Positions 1 to 5,930 of a stretch of 59,465 bases of DNA are shown piece after piece. A program made the translations under genes and the position numbers. The stretch covers positions 1 through 59,465 of the forward strand of contig JAAZZQ010000052.1 of the NCBI GenBank assembly GCA_014239155.1, written 5' to 3'. Under the pieces are notes generated by a model that saw only the letters and a program-made list of their open reading frames with translations, had not been told where the DNA came from and searched no databases. Within the stretch, counting starts at the first letter, position 1, and every line of letters starts with the position of its first letter. The stretch comes from Lachnospiraceae bacterium. GTDB lineage: Bacteria; Bacillota; Clostridia; Lachnospirales; Lachnospiraceae.

Positions 1-153
1 ATAATCAGATAAAAAAGTACCACCATTTTTATAATTTTCCTGTTCTCTGTCTAATGCCCAGTTGTAAGCAAACCTTGCTGTACCTGCACATTGAAACAGT
101 TTTGTTTCTTGTTTATTATTTGGTTTTAACATTACTTTTATGGATTTAATCAT
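1..153 (-). CDS. tnpB: TnpB RNA-guided nuclease / OrfB family, N-terminal 51 residues only
   Basis: The open frame runs from the ATG at 153 to the window edge without a stop. The 51 residues (beginning MIKSIKVMLKPN, then GTARFAYNWAL) match the conserved start of IS605/IS607 TnpB proteins, whose N-terminal domain folds around the omega RNA. TnpB is an RNA-guided nuclease that promotes retention of the element. The catalytic RuvC-like region would lie outside the window, so intactness cannot be judged. The start overlaps the end of the degenerate tnpA (ATGATTAA), which supports this ATG. Confidence 0.8.
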   Translation of the reverse strand, partial: MIKSIKVMLKPNNKQETKLFQCAGTARFAYNWALDREQENYKNGGTFLSDY

Positions 154-493
154 TTTGCATAAGCTCCTTTATCATGTTCTTCGTTTTACTTGCACGTTTT
201 TCCTGAAGCTTACAACGAAATACTGTAAAAATCTAAACCAAATCTTCTACAAGTTCTTCTTGTTCTGTCTTTTCTGTCGTATCAACAATTTCAATTTCAC
301 AGTCCTATAATTCAGCGATATACTCAATCAATTCAAATCCAAATCCTGTCAGTCGGTCTTTATAAAGAACGACAACTTTGGAAATGCTTCTGTTTGCCAT
401 TCCTCTTATCAGTTCCTGTAACCCTTTTCTTCTGTAATTGATTCCTGAAGCAATATCTGTGACAATTTCACTATTTCTATGATAACATAACAA
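146..493 (-). pseudogene. tnpA: IS607-family serine recombinase (TnpA), N-truncated with two nonsense codons
   Basis: Residues IASGINYRRKGLQ, VVVLYKDRLTGFGFELIEY and the acidic tail EIEIVDTTEKTEQEELVEDL are typical of IS607 resolvase-like transposases, which cut and rejoin DNA with a catalytic serine. The helix-turn-helix and catalytic N-terminal part are absent upstream of 493. Reading on in the same frame, a TAG follows AEL (around 302-304, normally Tyr) and a second TAG follows EDLV. The frame then resumes to a natural end (ELMQND) at 146. Both stops are single-base changes from sense codons, so this is decay rather than a frame error. Confidence 0.8.
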
Positions 494-525
494 TTATAGT
501 CAAAACAAGTGTTATTTGTGGTAAA

Positions 526-1377
526 TTAAGGAAAGGGAAATCGCTCAAGGTTTTGGTGAGAAGTTATACTTTTTCTAAAATTTCCGGGAGTTGCTCCAAT
601 ATTTTTGTGAAATTGCCGGCAGAAGTGTTCAACATTTTTATAACCGCACTGTTCGGCAATTTCAGCGATGCTCTGCTCTGTGTAGACAAGCAAATCCTTT
701 GCTTTGCGGAGACGAAAGTCAATGACATCATTCATACAGGAAACACCAAACTGTTGTTTGTATAGTAATTGCAGATGCCCAGAACTAATATGTAATTGTT
801 CTGCCATATTTTGTATGGTCCATGAATACTGCGGATTATTGGAAATCTGCCTGCGCAGCATTAGAAGCGCATGGTTATGTGGAGAGATTGCATGGTGTAG
901 TACGTCGTCACGCAGTTTTAAAAACAGGATGCGCAGTAACTGGGCGGTGACTGAATTACTGTTTTCGTTTGACTCATTTGTGCAGCCATCTGTCTTTGCG
1001 TGGTGGAAAGAGCGCGAAGTGCCTGTCCACAGGGAGGTTTCCCATGTGAGTAGCTGTATAAGGTTATGACAGTAATCCGGATCTGAGATGGGAAATGGAC
1101 GATTGGTTTGCGGAAAGCTCTGTACAAATGTTTCGTCGGACGAGAAGCGTATCCAGTCATCGCTGTAGTTGTCTGTGGTGCCACTATACCAGATCGGTGT
1201 ATGTGGTGTATAGAGCATGGCGCAATGGGCAGGATATTCTTCTGTTATCCCGTCGATATAGAAACGAGCTGGTGTGTGAGTGACCAGAAGAAGATAACAA
1301 TTGTAGCCTTCTTCTACTTCAAAGACAAAATCTTTGGTATGTTGAGCATTGTATCCAGTAAAATGAATGGAATTCAT
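526..1377 (-). CDS. AraC-family transcriptional regulator
   Basis: A 283-residue protein. Residues 1-150 resemble an AraC-type sugar-sensing cupin domain (FYIDG, HCAMLYTPHTPIWYSG). Residues ~180-275 form the two helix-turn-helix motifs, with the signature IAEIAEQCGYKNVEHFCRQF followed by IGATPGNFRKS. Such proteins usually activate sugar-catabolic operons when bound to ligand. It is read away from the xylan cluster 4.5 kb further right and stands alone as a unit. A sigma-A promoter with a cre-like site lies at 1524-1553. A regulatory link to the xylan genes is plausible but not shown by the sequence. Confidence 0.9.
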   Translation of the reverse strand: MNSIHFTGYNAQHTKDFVFEVEEGYNCYLLLVTHTPARFYIDGITEEYPAHCAMLYTPHTPIWYSGTTDNYSDDWIRFSSDETFVQSFPQTNRPFPISDPDYCHNLIQLLTWETSLWTGTSRSFHHAKTDGCTNESNENSNSVTAQLLRILFLKLRDDVLHHAISPHNHALLMLRRQISNNPQYSWTIQNMAEQLHISSGHLQLLYKQQFGVSCMNDVIDFRLRKAKDLLVYTEQSIAEIAEQCGYKNVEHFCRQFHKNIGATPGNFRKSITSHQNLERFPFP

Positions 1378-1523
1378 AAGCTCTCCTTTATTTTTCTCTT
1401 AGGAGTTGTAAAAACAATAAATGCAAATAGTACAAAAGTAGGTAAGTCAAAATGCGTCAGTTATTTATCTATAATTATAGTGATTGAGCCAGAATCTTAG
1501 ATGAAACTGTAATTCTTTATACA

Positions 1524-1553
1524 ATTATAGCAGAAAGCGTTTACTATTCGCAA
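1524..1553 (-). promoter_or_regulatory. Promoter of the AraC-family gene with a cre-like site in its spacer
   Basis: On the minus strand TTGCGA (1548-1553) and TATAAT (1524-1529) are separated by 18 bases. The spacer and its edge contain AGAAAGCGTTTACT on the plus strand (1532-1545), which matches 12 of 14 bases of the CcpA cre consensus TGAAAGCGTTTACA. CcpA binding there would block RNA polymerase, so the regulator gene would be subject to catabolite repression. Confidence 0.5.
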
Positions 1554-1650
1554 TATATACTGTAAAATAGAGAAAAATAATATAAAATTAAGGTTGCTTT
1601 TCATGACTCTGTAAAAAGAATGAAAAGTTTTTATGGATGGAGAGAGGAAA

Positions 1651-1935
1651 ATGGATCTTTACGAGTTGGTTGTAGGTCAAAATGGATTATTGGTAGAGTT
1701 GCGTATGCAGAATTCTTTTAATGAGCAGATATTTGAAAATATCACAGATTATCTCAATGTGCACTTAGATGAGTGGAAAGCAAAAGGTGCAATACCAATT
1801 GCAGATGCAGTCCCTATTTTTAATTTGATAGATGATTTGGCTGGCGGGAGTAAATTTTGGAGCGAAGAAATTGGATTGCGTGTGGAAGATGCTGTGCTTG
1901 AGATACAAGAGATAATAAGTGCATTAGAGGATTAG
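1651..1935 (+). CDS. Small acidic protein of unknown function
   Basis: 94 residues from the ATG at 1651, which has a GAGAGG ribosome site 8 bases upstream; an in-frame ATG at 1633 has none. The protein is acidic and probably helical (VEDAVLEIQEIISALED at the C-terminus), with no signal peptide or membrane segment. I do not recognise the family. Its size, acidity and company of NADAR and immunity-like genes suggest an immunity or antitoxin-type accessory protein, but that is only context. Confidence 0.55.
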   Translation: MDLYELVVGQNGLLVELRMQNSFNEQIFENITDYLNVHLDEWKAKGAIPIADAVPIFNLIDDLAGGSKFWSEEIGLRVEDAVLEIQEIISALED

Positions 1936-1964
1936 GAAGCGGCATTTTAGTTAGATGACAATGT

Positions 1965-2056
1965 GCTAGTACTCCACCCGGTCAGAAATTAGAATTGTAA
2001 ATTGCCTGTTACGCACCATTGTGTTGTTAAAATTTCTGTCTGAATGAAGCGCTAGG
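1965..2056 (+). repeat. Imperfect palindromic repeat, copy 1 (second copy at 36182-36253)
   Basis: The left arm, CTAGTACTCCACCCGG-TCAGAAATT, pairs with a right arm ending in CTAGG; 18 of 25 positions match, and several differences allow G-U pairs. The same element with better preserved arms occurs at 36182-36253, sharing the core GGTCAGAAATT. Both copies lie 15-20 bases upstream of a ribosome site. It may be a small non-autonomous mobile repeat or a transcribed hairpin. Confidence 0.55.
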
Positions 2057-2068
2057 TTAGGAGGAAAA

Positions 2069-2704
2069 ATGGCCAAAAGACCTGCATTTTATAGTTACAA
2101 TGGAAAAATTGTCAGCAAAGAATACTCGTTTGAATGGTTTTCCGGTTTTGCAGTGTCTCAGAAGCAAAAATCGATAGAAAGTCTGCACAATGCGATTTTG
2201 AAGACAGACCCATTTGCAAATCCATTGGAAGTTAGTACAAAAAGTAAAGAAGAGCTTGGCAAGAAGTTAAGTGCATTTCATCTTAAATTAAATGGATATA
2301 CTCTTGAGAATATTTTTCAGAGCGCAAAAGTTTTTGAGAGAGGTGGTCCATATCTTGATTTACTTGACGTATTGCCAAAGGAAGCAAAACAGGATGAGAG
2401 ATTACAGCATTCAGGAAACTTAAAGGTGTTTCGCTATCAAGGCGAGGATTTTCCTTTGACTCCCAAGACCGTATTTTATGATTATATTTATATAGCTGCT
2501 GTAAAAAGTTCGTTGACAGCAGAAGAAATCCAAACAATTTTAAATTACAATTATTTTACAGACATTGTGTTTAATCCTGCCAAAAGTATTAATACTCAGG
2601 CAAGAACAGTCTCAATAATCAAATTAATTTTAGAAGAGTATGGACATCTGCCAGAGTTTTCAAAGGACGAATTTCTTCAATATCACAAGGAACATATTGT
2701 ATGA
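2069..2704 (+). CDS. NADAR-domain protein of the DarT1-associated antitoxin type
   Basis: 211 residues, with GGAGG 7 bases before the ATG. Diagnostic stretches are FEWFSGFAVSQKQKSIESLH (residues ~21-40), LENIFQSAKVFERGGPYLDL (~78-97) and FTDIVFNPAKSINTQA (~166-181). These match the NADAR (NAD and ADP-ribose) family that accompanies DarT1 toxins and removes ADP-ribose from DNA. In a normal pair the DarT1 toxin gene is adjacent. None of the neighbours here (a 94-residue acidic protein and a 249-residue membrane protein) resembles DarT, so this copy is an orphan. It could be a relic, a protective anti-toxin, or part of an unrecognised pair. Family assignment is firm; role is inference. Confidence 0.8.
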   Translation: MAKRPAFYSYNGKIVSKEYSFEWFSGFAVSQKQKSIESLHNAILKTDPFANPLEVSTKSKEELGKKLSAFHLKLNGYTLENIFQSAKVFERGGPYLDLLDVLPKEAKQDERLQHSGNLKVFRYQGEDFPLTPKTVFYDYIYIAAVKSSLTAEEIQTILNYNYFTDIVFNPAKSINTQARTVSIIKLILEEYGHLPEFSKDEFLQYHKEHIV

Positions 2705-2830
2705 CTAGTAACTTTTTTGCTTAAAAGTAAACTTTCATAAACAAATGAGTGACATTTAGTTAATTTTATGCTAAACTATTTAAGATTAGCAGAAAAATAT
2801 TAATGTTTTGTTTAGGAAAGGGGCTTTTAG

Positions 2831-3580
2831 ATGGAAAAGTATTTACCTGTTATGAGTGAAGATTATAAGAGGAAGCATTATGCAGAAGGTGTGTTTGTTT
2901 CCATCAAGAAGAAAACGGCAAAGATTTCATTTGGAATCTATATTTTTTTCGGAATTTTGTTTTTTGGTGGTGCGTATGGTGTCTATTGGTCGCGCGGAAG
3001 GATAGAAGACTATCGTCTGGAAGGACAAGAGGATTTGATTAGCGCTGGTTATGTTATTATGGGAGTTTGTGCGTTCTTTGCCGTTATTGCACTAGCGTGC
3101 ATTATTATCACATTCATTCGTCACAAGCGGGGAACGAAAAAATGGAAAGAATTATGTGCAAAGAACAATGGATATACTGTAAGTGATATGGATGAGTTCG
3201 AGCGTCAGACTATGGATATGGAGTGCCGTGTAGTTAAGCTTCTTGGCGCAGCGCAAGCGGTAGCAAACGGACAGTCAGATGGTATTTTGACTAGAGATTA
3301 CATCTATCTGGCAGACGCACATCATGCAATCTTAAAGATTTGCGATCTTTCAGCGGCTTGTCTGGTCAAACAGACTGTATCAGTAGACAGTATGCCAATA
3401 CATAAAGATCATGATTTCCTTACGATTATGCTTTTGAGCAGAAAGGGAGTTCGCGCCATAGCAGAATGCTCTGAGGAATCTGGCACAGAGCTGATTGCGT
3501 TTTTAAAGAAAATAAATTCTAGTATTTATACAGCAGATGGAAACGTGATTTCTGACGAAGCCTTTAGTCGTTTGCGATAA
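2831..3580 (+). CDS. Two-helix membrane protein of unknown function
   Basis: 249 residues preceded by AAAGGGG. Two hydrophobic segments (residues ~31-53 and ~71-97) flank a short charged extracytoplasmic loop. Residues 100-249 form a soluble domain with no motif I recognise; it contains a stretch KLLGAAQAVANGQSDGIL and several short strand-like repeats. It follows the NADAR gene by 126 bases and may share its transcript. It could be the effector partner of that orphan NADAR protein, but nothing in the sequence shows enzymatic activity. Confidence 0.7.
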   Translation: MEKYLPVMSEDYKRKHYAEGVFVSIKKKTAKISFGIYIFFGILFFGGAYGVYWSRGRIEDYRLEGQEDLISAGYVIMGVCAFFAVIALACIIITFIRHKRGTKKWKELCAKNNGYTVSDMDEFERQTMDMECRVVKLLGAAQAVANGQSDGILTRDYIYLADAHHAILKICDLSAACLVKQTVSVDSMPIHKDHDFLTIMLLSRKGVRAIAECSEESGTELIAFLKKINSSIYTADGNVISDEAFSRLR

Positions 3581-3901
3581 AAAATCATGGTATGTAGGCA
3601 AAAATGAATTGATAGAGACAAAGAGATGGATTGTGGCTATGGGTATTTTGAAGGATATGAGGAAAATTCAAATGGAATATTTTCCGAAAAAGGCGTTGTT
3701 TTTAGATATAAAAAATTCTGATTTCACACAAGGCTGTAAAAAATCCGTCTAAAAACACAAATATTTTATATTGCCATCATTCTTACTATTATGTGTTCCG
3801 CTTTGTGGGAGATTTGTGTTAAGTTTAATTGACGTAGCCCGCTACGACTTAAATTATTGATAAGATGATTTAACCTTCCACAAAGTGTGGCACATATCTG
3901 T
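3581..3901. other. Intergenic region with two hairpins, no convincing gene
   Basis: A short open frame from 3639 (about 38 codons, MGILKDMRKIQM...) has no ribosome site and no recognisable family; it may be a gene remnant. Hairpins: CGTAGC-cc-GCTACG extended by AT pairs at about 3821-3855, and CCACA-aag-TGTGG at 3878-3890. They sit between converging genes and could end transcription from both sides, though neither has a long T-run. Confidence 0.45.
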
Positions 3902-4471
3902 TTAGAGAGTATGTTTTAAACATGCTCTAAGGAGCTGTGGTAGTTGTAACTTGAATTCTATTTCGCCCTTTGCTAACAAACTTTTGACTTGATTTCTGGA
4001 CAATTCTAAAACTTCAGCAATTTGCTTTTCTGGACGGATTTTCAGTTGGTGAGGATTATTGATTGTAACGATAATCTGCTCTTGAAAATCACTATATTCA
4101 ATAGTTTCGTGTAGTTTTACAAAGCTATAATTTAGCTTTTCAAAATCAATGTCTGCTTTATTTTTTTGAAATAACTGTATATTTTTTCCATACATTTCTG
4201 CAAAGAGTTCATTATTTTCCAAAAAATATTGATACGCTTCCTTTGGGATACAAGAGATTTTTTGTCGCTCATAAATTGAAAGGTTAAGGGTATGTTTACA
4301 GTTTTCACATTGGTAGATTAGCCAGATATCCAGCTTATTACTGTTGGCATTGACACGAAACTTCTTTGTGTTTTTAAAATATGTTTTTCTACCACATTTG
4401 GGGCAATTCCGAATGACCCAAAAGGAATCTTTTAGAACAATTTCATATTCAATTTTCTTTAAATAGCTCAT
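3902..4471 (-). CDS. DUF1062 family protein with zinc-ribbon cysteines
   Basis: 189 residues from the ATG at 4471, where AGGAG lies 6 bases upstream; the ATG at 4477 is too close to it. Near the N-terminus CPKC and, about 35 residues later, CENC form a probable zinc ribbon around FRVNANSNKLDIWLIYQC, the hallmark of DUF1062. The C-terminal ~40 residues (IAEVLELSRNQVKSLLAKGEI) resemble a DNA-binding helix-turn-helix. The function of the family is unknown; nucleic-acid binding is likely. It is preceded by a 250-base hairpin-rich leader carrying a mini-ORF. Confidence 0.8.
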   Translation of the reverse strand: MSYLKKIEYEIVLKDSFWVIRNCPKCGRKTYFKNTKKFRVNANSNKLDIWLIYQCENCKHTLNLSIYERQKISCIPKEAYQYFLENNELFAEMYGKNIQLFQKNKADIDFEKLNYSFVKLHETIEYSDFQEQIIVTINNPHQLKIRPEKQIAEVLELSRNQVKSLLAKGEIEFKLQLPQLLRACLKHTL

Positions 4472-4525
4472 GTGCATCTCCTATTCATTTTGTAGTAGGA
4501 TGCGCAGGCTATTACATTGTTTATT

Positions 4526-4733
4526 TTAGTTATACTCACGACAGATGAAATCTGCCGTGAGTATCGCGCCAACCGCAGCCGCAAAGCGGCATATTTCCTC
4601 ATGCGGTTGTGCGCATCACATTATACTGAGCGGTCAGTCTTTTCGACCGCCAGTATAATAACAGAAAGCTTACAAAGCAGACTTTCTATGATATGCAATA
4701 GCCACGCTATGCATAGTAAACTGGTGTAGTCAT
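4526..4733 (-). ncRNA. Array of five tandem hairpins, probable structured leader of the DUF1062 gene
   Basis: Five stems follow each other with almost no spacing: ATACTCACG/CGTGAGTAT with inner AGAT/ATCT; GCGC-AACCG/CGGTT-GCGC with inner CCGC/GCGG; TTATACTG-CGGTC/GACCG-AGTATAA; AGAAAG/CTTTCT; and TATG-ATAGC/GCTAT-CATA. Arm lengths and G+C content far exceed those of the surrounding AT-rich DNA. The array lies between the CD3324-type gene and DUF1062 start on the same strand, so it would be transcribed as a leader. No known RNA family is recognised. Confidence 0.5.
4707..4733 (-). CDS. 8-codon leader mini-ORF upstream of DUF1062
   Basis: ATG with AAGAAAGGA about 12 bases upstream encodes MTTPVYYA and stops at TAG within GCATAGC, the 5' arm of a hairpin whose other arm is GGCTATTGC. 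A second mini-ORF of identical length and identical ending (GCA TAG then the same hairpin) lies at 5295-5321. Translation stopping inside the hairpin would open it, as in attenuation leaders. Coding function is inferred from the pattern only. Confidence 0.35.
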   Translation of the reverse strand: MTTPVYYA

Positions 4734-4911
4734 AAAATATAGTTTTCCTTTCTTGATATTTTTAGAACAAAGTAATGAGGGATTTTATTGATTTTATAAT
4801 TGTTTTTCACTTTATATCTTTTTTTCTAAGATAACATATTTTAATATTGCATACCACCTTACATATTTTTATAAAAAAATATGAGCCAATACATAGTATT
4901 AGCTCGTGTTG

Positions 4912-5181
4912 TTATGCTCTCATTTTTCTTAGAATACGTTGTATGCTTTTTTGGGATAGATAATATTTGCAGGCTAATTCTGAGGTTTTGTTTCCGTCAA
5001 GATAATCTTTGTAGATTTGTTGGTCACGCGTCAAAAGCGCCTGCTTAATTTGTGTACTTGTGCCCCATGCTTGTCTGTTTGCTGGCTTGCGTGGAATATA
5101 AATATTTTCTCCGTCAACATACTGCTGTATCAACTCGATCACTTCAATAGGCAGAATTTCTTCCGCTCTTAGATAGCCCAT
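4912..5181 (-). CDS. CD3324-family small helix-turn-helix protein
   Basis: 89 residues, with TTAGGAGG 8 bases before the ATG. The sequence ILPIEVIELIQQYVDGENIYIPRK, the conserved WG, and the C-terminal SQKSIQRILRK define the CD3324 family. These are small clostridial proteins with a Mor/resolvase-like helix-turn-helix in the last ~35 residues. They are presumed transcription regulators of unknown targets. The gene has its own promoter (5356-5384) and a 160-base leader with a mini-ORF; it could also regulate the DUF1062 gene downstream on the same strand. Confidence 0.8.
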   Translation of the reverse strand: MGYLRAEEILPIEVIELIQQYVDGENIYIPRKPANRQAWGTSTQIKQALLTRDQQIYKDYLDGNKTSELACKYYLSQKSIQRILRKMRA

Positions 5182-5294
5182 GTTTGCCTCCTAAACTAAT
5201 ATTTTTTAGGAATAGCATTGGCTATAACAATTTAATGAATATAAAGATAAACCGTCAGGTGACAGCCTCTATTGTTTTATTGCAATAGCCAGTG

Positions 5295-5321
5295 CTATGC
5301 AAACATAATATATCGTCTCAT
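5295..5321 (-). CDS. 8-codon leader mini-ORF upstream of the CD3324-type gene
   Basis: AAAGGAG about 8 bases upstream of an ATG encodes MRRYIMFA and ends at TAG inside TTGCATAGC, which pairs with GGCTATTGCAA just downstream. It starts about 30 bases after the -10 box at 5356-5361, so its ribosome site is near the 5' end of the transcript. It has the same length and stop-in-hairpin layout as the mini-ORF at 4707-4733. Confidence 0.4.
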   Translation of the reverse strand: MRRYIMFA

Positions 5322-5355
5322 AAATAAAATCTCCTTTCTTTCCAAATTCTTTTAT

Positions 5356-5384
5356 ATAATACCAATATTTTCAATGGAAATCAA
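5356..5384 (-). promoter_or_regulatory. Sigma-A promoter for the CD3324-type gene
   Basis: On the minus strand TTGATT (5379-5384) and TATTAT (5356-5361) are separated by 17 bases. The start point would lie near 5349, leaving a leader of about 165 bases that contains the mini-ORF and its hairpin. Confidence 0.5.
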
Positions 5385-5424
5385 TTTATTGTTTCTAAAA
5401 TTTATAATGAGCTTTTTGTATGCA

Positions 5425-5556
5425 TTACTGTTCACTCCGTTCCAGTAACAAGTAAAAATCCATGCAAAATTTACATCGCAAATGGATTTTTATTTGTAAT
5501 ATACATGTTTTAGTACAAGACTTAGCAGTAAATGCTAAGTCCTGTGTGAACAGTAA
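5425..5556. repeat. Palindromic element with outer inverted repeat and two inner hairpins
   Basis: TTACTGTTCAC (5425-5435) is exactly complementary to GTGAACAGTAA (5546-5556). Inside are AAAAATCCAT/ATGGATTTTT (5454-5463 and 5482-5491) and GACTTAGC/GCTAAGTC (5519-5526 and 5534-5541), giving a three-way junction. A second CAGTAAC at 5443-5449 can pair with the same TTACTG, so two structures compete. It may be a MITE-like repeat or a structured RNA. The rest of the 5182-5675 stretch holds only the leader and promoter listed separately. Confidence 0.5.
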
Positions 5557-5675
5557 CTTGTGTATTTCTGTTTAATTGTTGTGTGGTAGATTTCTTTGCT
5601 TTTGCAGGTATTTTGTAGAAGAATAATATCAATAAGATATATGAGGATAAGTCAAAAAGTTGTGAGTAAAAATCA

Positions 5676-5704
5676 TTGTGTCTGGTATGACGGAAAAATA
5701 TAAT
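5676..5704 (+). promoter_or_regulatory. Promoter of the xylan-degradation operon
   Basis: TTGTGT (5676-5681) and a perfect TATAAT (5699-5704) are separated by 17 bases. Transcription would begin near 5711, giving a leader of about 220 bases before the first gene. Confidence 0.5.
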
Positions 5705-5728
5705 AATAGTATCTGTTTTAAAATATAG

Positions 5729-5909
5729 TTTTATCTCGGCCAGAGAAGACTTGCGCTTCTATAGGTGGCGAGTAAAATACAATTTTGTCTCAGTGGGAGT
5801 ACAATCTCCGACTGAAATAAGTCTCTGGCAGGATTGTAGGCGTGCAAATCCGTAATCTGTCAGCAGAGCTGACCTGCACGCCACAGCAAGAATGCCGATG
5901 GCATTCTTC
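5729..5909 (+). promoter_or_regulatory. Leader of the xylan operon with four consecutive stem-loops
   Basis: Stem 1: TTTTA-CTC..GCCA with TGGCGAG-TAAAA (5729-5778), holding an inner AGAAG/CTTCT. Stem 2: CTCAGT-GGAG with CTCC-GACTGA (about 5789-5816). Stem 3: GGCGTGCA/TGCACGCC (about 5839-5882), with inner GTCAG/CTGAC. Stem 4: AAGAATGCC-gat-GGCATTCTT (5889-5909), ending just before the ribosome site. The arrangement suggests control of the operon by RNA structure or RNA stability; no known riboswitch is recognised. Confidence 0.45.
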
Positions 5910-5930
5910 AACATAATGGAGGAGAAGATA

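Larger units (their letters stand above)
1..493 (-). mobile_element. Remnant of an IS607-type insertion sequence, cut by the window edge
   Basis: Reading leftward, a serine-recombinase remnant (tnpA) is followed by the start of a TnpB accessory nuclease gene, the gene order of IS607 elements. The tnpA reading frame overlaps the tnpB start by 8 bases, as in intact elements. The recombinase lacks its N-terminal part and carries two in-frame stops, so the element is probably immobile. The left end lies beyond base 1, and I could not find terminal sequences on the right. Confidence 0.8.

Noticed and set aside
4517-4729. Rightward 70-codon reading frame
   Set aside because: It runs through the hairpin array, has no ribosome site, and its sequence is explained by the palindromes.
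4526-5909. CRISPR array in the repeat-rich intergenic DNA
   Set aside because: The repeats are palindromic and all different; there are no regularly spaced identical repeats and no cas genes.
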